DNA of 13,258 nt from Desulfobacula sp. (GTDB lineage: Bacteria; Desulfobacterota; Desulfobacteria; Desulfobacterales; Desulfobacteraceae): the NCBI RefSeq assembly GCF_021107415.1, contig NZ_JAIOSW010000121.1, positions 1 through 13,258 on the forward strand. The letters are read 5' to 3'. Position numbers and translations under genes: made by a program. The notes beneath the pieces were generated by a model that did no database searches, was not told where the DNA came from, and was given only the letters and a program-made list of their open reading frames with translations. This document shows positions 1 to 6,101 of the stretch, piece after piece (position 1 is the stretch's first letter; each line of letters starts with the position of its first letter).

Positions 1-166
1 GAATCAGCCGTTCCATTTGCCGGATCACGTCCCTTGCGTCACCAATGGTGATGATATTGTCCATACCGGCCATTCTCAGAGTGGTATCCACTGCCAGAAG
101 AATTTCGGGTTCATCATCAACAATGAAAATGGGGCGATCCATGATCTGTTGTCTATTCGTCATCAT
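1..166 (-). CDS. Response regulator, N-terminal part of receiver domain (partial, cut by window edge)
   Basis: The frame runs off the left edge; 55 codons are visible. Residues 13-20 read IFIVDDEP, the beta-1 strand plus the acidic pair (D17, D18) that binds Mg2+ in receiver (CheY-like) domains, followed by a helix and a second strand. The phospho-accepting Asp, expected near residue 66, lies outside the window. I chose the ATG at 166 because AGGA sits 9 bases upstream; in-frame ATGs at 163 and 142 are alternatives. It starts 29 bp after the stop of the histidine kinase, so the two form a two-component pair. From resemblance to receivers of sigma-54-dependent (NtrC-type) regulators in sulfate reducers, an AAA+ and Fis-type DNA-binding C-terminus is my guess, but the output domain cannot be seen. 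Confidence 0.88.
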   Translation of the reverse strand, partial: MMTNRQQIMDRPIFIVDDEPEILLAVDTTLRMAGMDNIITIGDARDVIRQMERLI

Positions 167-195
167 TGTATCGTGTCCTTTTAGACGATGCTTTT

Positions 196-1695
196 CTAAT
201 TGCTCAGGGGCAGCAATACTTTTACTGTCAAACCCTTTCCGAATTCCGAAGCAAACTCCAATATCCCTTTATGATCATATACAATTTTTTCTGAAATAGA
301 AAGTCCGAGGCCTGTTCCCCCGTGATCCCTTTTGGTCGTAAAAAAAGGATCCTTCATCTTTTTTAAATCCCCGGGAGAAACGCCCGGCCCGCTGTCAATC
401 ACCTCAATCATAATAAAATGAGACCCTTTAAGTTTTGACGTCTGCACATGGATGGACTGTTCAGGATTTTCAAGGGCCTGACTTGCATTAACAAGCAAAT
501 TGATAATAACCTGCTGCAGTTTCTGGAAATTGCCTGAAATTTTCGGCAGCCCCTCTTCAAAATTAACGGACAGGTGGTTTGTCGCTTTTTTCAATATGGA
601 AAGGGTTAGATCCAGTGATTTTTTTACCACAAGGTTAATGTCAATTTCACTCTCCATATCTGCCTCTGTGGGACGCGAAAAATCCTTTAACTCCGTTATG
701 ATTCTTTTTATCCTTGCAGAACTGTCTTCAATCGCGGTCAGCATCATATCAATCCGCTTGCTGAGTTCTGCGTAAGGCATATTGCAGACAAGTGCATCCT
801 TGTGCTTCGCAAAATGATCATCCAGAATCCGGGTGAATGCATGCCATGCTTTTTTAAGATTCGGTGCATTGAGCATTAAAGATGTTGCAGGATTATTAAT
901 TTCATGGGCAACCCCTGCCACAAGTATTCCCAATGATGTCATTTTATCTGCCTGAAGGAGTTGTTTCTCCCTTAAACTGGATTGTTCCAAGGCGTTTATC
1001 CGTTCTTGTTCAGCCTTTGTTCCCTGCCATATAATATAACCGCACAGCATTAAAAACAGAATCATAATCCCTGAACAGGTATAAATTAACCGGCGTGTTA
1101 TGGTCAGGATTTCCTGTCTGACATCTTCTATATAGATACCGGTTCCGATAATCCAGCCCCAGGGGGCAAACCCCTTAACATAGGAAATTTTGGAAACTAT
1201 TCTGTTTGAATCCCCCTTCCATTGCCAGAGATAATCCACAAAACCTGCATCTTTATTTTTCACGATTTCAACCACCTCGACAAACAAACGTTTGCCGGCC
1301 GGATCTTTAAAATCTGAAATATTCTTACCCTCAAGATCCAAACGATATGGATGCATGATCATATTCGGCGTCATATCATTTATCCAGAAATAATCCTCCA
1401 GTTCAGGGCCATATCTTAATTGCTGCAAATGGTTTACGGCCTGCAGCTTTGCTTCTTCATGGGAGATCAACCCCTTTTGGGCTTTTGAGTAAAAAAAATT
1501 TAATGTAGTCCATGCACTCTCCGTCAAATGCATGATGCCCTCTCTTTTCCCATCCATCATATTTTTTTCTAAAAGAGGAATAATTAAAAGAAAAATTGTC
1601 AGAATGAAGAGAATAATGGTTAATGCGACAGGAATAATAATGCGCACGGGAAGCGTTTTCAACGACAAGGGTATTTTTTTTTCAAATAAAGCCAT
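196..1695 (-). CDS. Membrane-bound sensor histidine kinase with periplasmic sCache_2-like domain
   Basis: 499 residues. Order: transmembrane helix 1 (about 18-43), periplasmic Cache-type sensor (about 50-195, with the family-like pieces YFWIND, MIMHPYRLDLEGKN and APWGWIIGTGIY), transmembrane helix 2 (about 202-224), a coiled linker, then the kinase. Kinase motifs are the H-box GVAHEINNP with phospho-accepting His264, N-box NLLVNASQAL (399-408), G1 box DSGPG (434-438), F-box DPFFTTK (449-455) and G2 box GGTGLGLS (459-466). The dimerisation hairpin is long: about 74 residues separate His264 from DFSR. sCache_2 domains of known proteins often bind small carboxylates; the ligand here is unknown. 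It should phosphorylate the response regulator that follows after 29 bp. An in-frame TAA directly precedes the ATG, so the start cannot lie further upstream, yet no Shine-Dalgarno sequence is visible. Confidence 0.95.
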   Translation of the reverse strand: MALFEKKIPLSLKTLPVRIIIPVALTIILFILTIFLLIIPLLEKNMMDGKREGIMHLTESAWTTLNFFYSKAQKGLISHEEAKLQAVNHLQQLRYGPELEDYFWINDMTPNMIMHPYRLDLEGKNISDFKDPAGKRLFVEVVEIVKNKDAGFVDYLWQWKGDSNRIVSKISYVKGFAPWGWIIGTGIYIEDVRQEILTITRRLIYTCSGIMILFLMLCGYIIWQGTKAEQERINALEQSSLREKQLLQADKMTSLGILVAGVAHEINNPATSLMLNAPNLKKAWHAFTRILDDHFAKHKDALVCNMPYAELSKRIDMMLTAIEDSSARIKRIITELKDFSRPTEADMESEIDINLVVKKSLDLTLSILKKATNHLSVNFEEGLPKISGNFQKLQQVIINLLVNASQALENPEQSIHVQTSKLKGSHFIMIEVIDSGPGVSPGDLKKMKDPFFTTKRDHGGTGLGLSISEKIVYDHKGILEFASEFGKGLTVKVLLPLSN

Positions 1696-1702
1696 TTAAA
1701 TT

Positions 1703-1731
1703 TCAATAGTTAAAATATAATAGGCTGTCAA
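1703..1731 (-). promoter_or_regulatory. Candidate sigma-70-type promoter directly before the kinase gene
   Basis: In the 43-bp gap between the cysteine desulfidase stop and the kinase ATG, the minus strand carries a perfect TTGACA (1731-1726), a 17-bp spacer and TATTGA (1708-1703) as a possible -10. The -10 is poor: only its first three bases match and the important last T is missing. If used, transcription would start about 7 bases downstream, at or next to the ATG at 1695, giving a nearly leaderless mRNA. That would fit the absence of a ribosome binding site. Confidence 0.3.
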
Positions 1732-1738
1732 GAAATTA

Positions 1739-3022
1739 TTATTTTGAAATCATGGTGTTAATGATATGCCGGTCGGTTTCAAGCATGCCCTTTGTGGCAA
1801 GCTCGCCTATATTTCTAATAGTCTGATCCACATCTTCGGCAATAATCCCATCGGTATCAGAGGTGTAGCTGCCTTCCATGGCCAGAAGCGCACAATAAAC
1901 AGCCGAGCTGACACCGGCAGACACTTTTAAGGAACATCCCAGTTTGGCCCCGTCGCATATCATACCGGTGATGCTGGCAGCCATATTTTTAATGGTGCCG
2001 CTGATCTGATCCAGATTCCCGCCCAAAAGATAGCACACCCCGCAGGCGGCACCGGTTGCAGCCGTAAGGATACCGCATAATGCTGTCAACTGACCAATAA
2101 ATTGTTTATTATAAATGGCCATTAAATTGCTTAAAATGAGCGCCCGGATTAATTTTTCCTCACCGGCACCTGTTTTTTGTGCCACGGCGACCACGGGCAG
2201 GATAGCAGTAATGCCCTGGTTCCCGGAGCCGGAATTACTCATCACCGGCAGGGTGCACCCATCCATACGGGCATCGGACGCAGCTGCCGTCAATGACATG
2301 GCATGGGATACCAGATCATCGGCAATATATTTTCTTGTGATATTTCTCTGTATGGTACGCCCCGTCTTAAGGCCGTATTTTCCTGTCATGCCTTCTTTTG
2401 CAATGGCTTTATTGATTTTAACCCCTTCCAGGATAAACTCTATTTCGTCAAGCGGTGTCTGGTCTGCAAATTCATATATCTTTGCCACGGAAAGATTAAT
2501 TTTTGTCCCGGGCTTTTCCTTGGCAGAATGGGGTTCAGATCCTTTAAAAACAGCTTTCCCATTTTTTTCAACATAAATGATATTGGTATGACGATGGGAA
2601 ATAATGGTTCGGGTTGTATGATTTTTGCTCTTACAAATGCTTTCAATATATAAATTATCTGTCCCTTCTTTTACCTTGATATCAATCTGTTTTCCATCCA
2701 CCATCCTGCGTGCTGTTTCAAGATTTTCATCATTTACATGTTTTAGCACCTCAAGCCCATCTTTTGAATTGCCGCATACTGCGCCAAGGGCTGCAGCGAT
2801 AGGCAGACCAATCATGCCTGTGCCCGGGATACCCACTCCCATCCCGTTCTTATAAATATTACCGCTGACAAAGACCTCTATTGTTTCAGGAAACTCTTCA
2901 AGGACTTCCCTTGATTTGGCCGTTGCCAGGGCAACTGCCACAGGTTCGGTGCAGCCAAGGGCCGGGATAACTTCACGGTTGATGAGTGCGATGATTTTAT
3001 GACGTTCATCTATATCCAGCAT
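1739..3022 (-). CDS. cyuA: L-cysteine desulfidase (CyuA/CdsB family, [4Fe-4S] enzyme; UPF0597)
   Basis: 427 residues, full family length. The family breaks L-cysteine into pyruvate, ammonia and hydrogen sulfide without PLP, using an oxygen-labile [4Fe-4S] cluster in the cytoplasm; automated annotation often calls it 'serine dehydratase subunit alpha family' or UPF0597. Visible marks are GCTEPVA with Cys24 near the N-terminus, the glycine-rich NGMGVGIPGTG (59-69), SNSGSGNQG (262-270), and Cys316, Cys356 and Cys363. The 40- and 7-residue spacings between the last three equal those I recall for the cluster cysteines of the Methanocaldococcus enzyme, which supports an active protein. The start at 3022 has AAAGGAAG (3034-3027) four bases upstream. 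It lies 21 bp after the DHFR-like gene and is probably cotranscribed with it. Activity on serine or another thiol amino acid cannot be excluded. Confidence 0.9.
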   Translation of the reverse strand: MLDIDERHKIIALINREVIPALGCTEPVAVALATAKSREVLEEFPETIEVFVSGNIYKNGMGVGIPGTGMIGLPIAAALGAVCGNSKDGLEVLKHVNDENLETARRMVDGKQIDIKVKEGTDNLYIESICKSKNHTTRTIISHRHTNIIYVEKNGKAVFKGSEPHSAKEKPGTKINLSVAKIYEFADQTPLDEIEFILEGVKINKAIAKEGMTGKYGLKTGRTIQRNITRKYIADDLVSHAMSLTAAASDARMDGCTLPVMSNSGSGNQGITAILPVVAVAQKTGAGEEKLIRALILSNLMAIYNKQFIGQLTALCGILTAATGAACGVCYLLGGNLDQISGTIKNMAASITGMICDGAKLGCSLKVSAGVSSAVYCALLAMEGSYTSDTDGIIAEDVDQTIRNIGELATKGMLETDRHIINTMISK

Positions 3023-3043
3023 AGCTTCTTCCTTTCAATAAAT

Positions 3044-3547
3044 TTATTTTTTTACGGCATATCTCAATAAAATATGACCTTTATCAATTTCCATGACATC
3101 CAGCAATTCCAACCGGGTATCCAGGGATTCGTTAAACAGGGGCAATCCCTTTCCAAAAAGCCTTGGGACAATAGTAACATGAATCTCATCTATCAGGTTT
3201 TCTTTTATAAACAAAGTATTTATTATAGATCCGCCAATGAGCGTTACAGATTCAAACCCCTGAGCTTGAAGGTCATTTACGATTTGCCCCGGTGTCTGGC
3301 TGGTAAAGATTAAATCCCTGTCCAGGCTTGTTCTTGTTTTGTCCCTTGTCATGACAATATTTTTGCGTCCCGGCAACACTTTTCCAATGGTATCAAATGT
3401 TTTAGAGCCCATGATCATAGTCCCTGATTCCCGGGTGATATGAACAAAATATTTTTTGTCTGCTTTCCCGGTCCAGTCTATGGTTTGCATGGAATTCCTT
3501 GCAATCATCCCGTCTGCTGTAACAGCCATCAAAAGTATGACTTTCAT
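3044..3547 (-). CDS. RibD_C / dihydrofolate-reductase-like NADPH reductase
   Basis: 167 residues, a single-domain reductase of the RibD C-terminal/DHFR fold. Motifs are VTADGMIAR (9-17), IDWTGKADKKYF (23-34), IMGSKTFDTIG (45-55), PGRKNIVMTR (59-68, dinucleotide-binding region), IGGSIINTLF (104-113) and IDEIHVTIVP (119-128). The DWxxxxDKKYF and IGGxxxxxxF patterns are more like the stand-alone YyaP/RibD_C group than classical FolA. Folate reduction is therefore only one option; pterin or flavin-precursor reduction are others. The start has AGGA 10 bases upstream. It sits 20 bp after fumC and 21 bp before the cysteine desulfidase, so it is almost surely part of the same transcript. Neither neighbour explains its substrate. 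Confidence 0.88.
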   Translation of the reverse strand: MKVILLMAVTADGMIARNSMQTIDWTGKADKKYFVHITRESGTMIMGSKTFDTIGKVLPGRKNIVMTRDKTRTSLDRDLIFTSQTPGQIVNDLQAQGFESVTLIGGSIINTLFIKENLIDEIHVTIVPRLFGKGLPLFNESLDTRLELLDVMEIDKGHILLRYAVKK

Positions 3548-3567
3548 GTTTCTTTATCCTCATTTTT

Positions 3568-4959
3568 TTATCTGTTCCCGGTCATTTTTTTGGGATCTAC
3601 CCATTGATCAAATTGTTCGCTCGTTACAATTTTTAGATCAAGGGCTGCCTGCTTCAAAGTTTTGTTCTCTTTATGGGCTTTTTTTGCAATCTTAGCTGCC
3701 TGTTCATAGCCGATATAAGGATTTAAGGCTGTCACCAGCATGAGTGACTCATCAAGGTATTTTTTAATATTTTCATCATTGGGTTCAATGCCGTCCACAC
3801 AATTATTTTTAAACGATAATGCTGCATCACCCAACAGCCGTGCCGATTCCAGAAAGTTGCAAATAAGCACCGGCTTAAACACATTGAGCTCAAAATGCCC
3901 GTTTGATCCACCGATATTAATGGTGACATCATTACCCATGACCTGGGCGCACACCATTGTCAAAGCTTCGGCCTGGGTGGGATTTACCTTTCCCGGCATG
4001 ATGGAGGACCCGGGTTCATTTTCCGGCAGTAACAGCTCTCCGATTCCGCATCGCGGTCCTGAGCCCAGAAGCCTTATATCATTAGCGATTTTCATGAGAC
4101 TCACCGCCAATGTTTTCAGTGCCCCGTGGGTTGCAACAACGGCATCATGGGCAGATAATGATTCAAATTTATTGGGTGCCGTCACAAAGGGATGGCCGGT
4201 CAGATCGGCAATGGTTTGAGCCACCTTTTTGTCATATCCCCCGGGTGCGTTCAATCCGGTTCCCACGGCTGTCCCACCCAGGGCCAGCTCGGACAGATGG
4301 GACAAGGTGTGATCAAGGGATTTAAGACCATGATCCAGCATGGATGCATATCCTGAAAATTCCTGCCCCAGGGTCAGAGGGATTGCATCCATCAGGTGTG
4401 TACGGCCGATTTTTACTATCCCATCCCACTCTCCGGCTTTCTTTTCCAAAGACACTCTCAACGCCTCTATGGAAGGAATTGTGCAATCAGACAACATCTT
4501 ACAACCCGCAATATGCATGGCGGTTGGGAAGGTATCATTTGAAGACTGGGATTTATTGACATCATCATTGGGGTGAATAAGGCGATTTATCTTCCCTGTC
4601 TCATTACCGAGCAACACATGAGCCCGGTTGGCAATGACTTCATTCACATTCATGTTGGACTGGGTTCCCGACCCGGTCTGCCAGACAACTAGGGGGAAAT
4701 GATCATCAAGAGTCCCTTTGATAATTTCATCACAAACCCGGATAATGATATCTTTTTTTTCCCGGGACAAAATCCCCAGCTCATGATTCACAATGGCTGC
4801 TGCTTTTTTTAATATTCCAAATGCCCTGATGATTTCCAAAGGCATCTTCTGGCTTCCGATTTTGAAATTATTTAAAGACCTCTGGGTCTGTGCACCCCAG
4901 TATTTGTCAAGAGGGACATGAATTTCACCCATGGTATCTTTTTCTATTCTTGTCTTCAT
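3568..4959 (-). CDS. fumC: Fumarate hydratase, class II (FumC)
   Basis: 463 residues, the usual length. It reversibly hydrates fumarate to L-malate as a cofactor-free homotetramer in the cytoplasm. Visible are [19 protein letters not shown] (95-113), the B-site/substrate region [14 protein letters not shown] (129-142), catalytic-site GRTHLMDA with His188, and the superfamily signature [11 protein letters not shown] (317-327) with Ser318 on the mobile loop. His188 and Ser318 fall at the same numbers as in E. coli FumC. TGSGTQ rather than TGAGTS argues for fumarase and against aspartase. I start at the ATG at 4959: GGAG lies six bases upstream and overlaps an in-frame TTG at 4971, which is thus unlikely to be used. 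It follows the ABC transporter ATPase by 32 bp without a terminator and precedes the DHFR-like gene by 20 bp. A second, unrelated fumarase is encoded at 9695-11305. Confidence 0.97.
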   Translation of the reverse strand: MKTRIEKDTMGEIHVPLDKYWGAQTQRSLNNFKIGSQKMPLEIIRAFGILKKAAAIVNHELGILSREKKDIIIRVCDEIIKGTLDDHFPLVVWQTGSGTQSNMNVNEVIANRAHVLLGNETGKINRLIHPNDDVNKSQSSNDTFPTAMHIAGCKMLSDCTIPSIEALRVSLEKKAGEWDGIVKIGRTHLMDAIPLTLGQEFSGYASMLDHGLKSLDHTLSHLSELALGGTAVGTGLNAPGGYDKKVAQTIADLTGHPFVTAPNKFESLSAHDAVVATHGALKTLAVSLMKIANDIRLLGSGPRCGIGELLLPENEPGSSIMPGKVNPTQAEALTMVCAQVMGNDVTINIGGSNGHFELNVFKPVLICNFLESARLLGDAALSFKNNCVDGIEPNDENIKKYLDESLMLVTALNPYIGYEQAAKIAKKAHKENKTLKQAALDLKIVTSEQFDQWVDPKKMTGNR

Positions 4960-4991
4960 GGGAATCTCCAAATATTAATTGTCAACCTTAA

Positions 4992-6101
4992 CTATCCAGC
5001 CAAACAGCCAATTTTATTTATCCCATCAGTACTGGGAATAATGATAATTTCCTCAGGTCGAATGCATATGGATATTTCTTCCTGAGGCTGAAACTGTTCC
5101 AGGCTTGCCAGTGTCCGAGCAAACAAGGTTCCAGCCTCAGTCTCAATAGAGTATTCAATTATCGGCCCCATATAGGTATTTTGAACAATAACACCGGTAA
5201 GGCTCTGACGGGAATTTTTTTTCCGTTGTGAAAGTTTCAGAATTTCAGGGCGAAGAGAAAGTTTCATCGGTCCATTCTGATCAGGCACCTTTATACCATC
5301 AGGGATACGGATTTCAGCATCACCCAAAATGATATACCGGTTTTCGTCTTCTCCCTGTAACTCAGCATCAACTACATTGGATTCCCCAATGAAATTGGCG
5401 ACAAATGCTGATTCAGGGCTATGATACAAAGACTGGGGAGGCCCCTGCTGTTCAATGGTACCATCGCGCATGATTATTATTTCATCTGAAACAGCCAGGG
5501 CTTCGGTCTGATCGTGTGTGACATAGATTGCTGTGATACCTGATGTTTGCTGAAGCCTGCGAATATCATCCCGCATACTGCGGCGTAATTTGCTGTCGAT
5601 ATTGCTCAAAGGTTCATCAAACAAGAGTACCGCGGGCATCAGCACCATAGCTCTAGCTACTGCCACGCGCTGTTGCTGTCCGCCTGAGAGTTCATTGGGA
5701 AATCGTTTTTGAAAACCATTCATATCCACCATTTGTAATACTTCAGTCACCCGTTCACTGGTCTCTTCCGAAGATTTTTTCAAAACGCGCAGGCCGTACC
5801 CGACGTTTTGCTCCACGGTCATATGTGGAAACAGCGCATAGGATTGAAAAACCATACCAATGTCTCTGCGAGTAGCCGAGAGGTTGGTAACCTTTTTGTC
5901 ACCGAACCATATTTCGCCGGATGTGACGGGCTCCAGTCCGGAAACAAGGCGCAGAAGCGTTGTTTTCCCGCATCCGGAAGGGCCGAGCAATGTCGTAAGG
6001 GTACCAGGTACAAACTCAATGCTGATGGAGTCCAGTGCATGTACTTTCCCAAAATGTTTAGAAACATTTTTCAAAATGATCTTGACAGATTTATTACTCA
6101 T
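4992..6101 (-). CDS. afuC: ABC importer ATPase subunit (AfuC/FbpC/PotA-like)
   Basis: 369 residues. ATP-binding domain in the first ~235 residues: Walker A GPSGCGKT (40-47), Q-loop Gln86, signature LSGGQ (138-142), Walker B VLLFDEP (158-164) and switch His196. A C-terminal TOBE-type regulatory domain follows (about 280-360; LSLRPE at 281-286), as in the iron/spermidine/sugar-phosphate branch. It powers the permease encoded just upstream. The start at 6101 is fixed by GAGGAG a few bases upstream and by the family N-terminus (KIILKNVSKHFG). The open frame continues 43 codons further to 6230, but that stretch lies inside the permease gene in another frame. The true start overlaps the permease stop by 8 bp, which implies translational coupling. 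The gene symbol follows the transporter type argued in the findings; FbpC would be the conventional label. Confidence 0.93.
   Translation of the reverse strand: MSNKSVKIILKNVSKHFGKVHALDSISIEFVPGTLTTLLGPSGCGKTTLLRLVSGLEPVTSGEIWFGDKKVTNLSATRRDIGMVFQSYALFPHMTVEQNVGYGLRVLKKSSEETSERVTEVLQMVDMNGFQKRFPNELSGGQQQRVAVARAMVLMPAVLLFDEPLSNIDSKLRRSMRDDIRRLQQTSGITAIYVTHDQTEALAVSDEIIIMRDGTIEQQGPPQSLYHSPESAFVANFIGESNVVDAELQGEDENRYIILGDAEIRIPDGIKVPDQNGPMKLSLRPEILKLSQRKKNSRQSLTGVIVQNTYMGPIIEYSIETEAGTLFARTLASLEQFQPQEEISICIRPEEIIIIPSTDGINKIGCLAG

Noticed and set aside
3740..4219. A 159-codon open frame on the plus strand, and a similar one at 2115-2576
   Set aside because: Both are antisense to strongly conserved enzyme genes (fumC and the cysteine desulfidase), lack ribosome binding sites and resemble no protein family.
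3568..4959. Aspartase (AspA) as an alternative identity of the class II lyase
   Set aside because: The [10 protein letters not shown] and [14 protein letters not shown] blocks are of the fumarase type; aspartases have TGAGTS-like sequence at the first.
4960..4971. A TTG start for fumC four codons upstream
   Set aside because: The TTG overlaps the GGAG ribosome binding site; the ATG at 4959 has proper spacing and gives E. coli-like numbering of catalytic residues.
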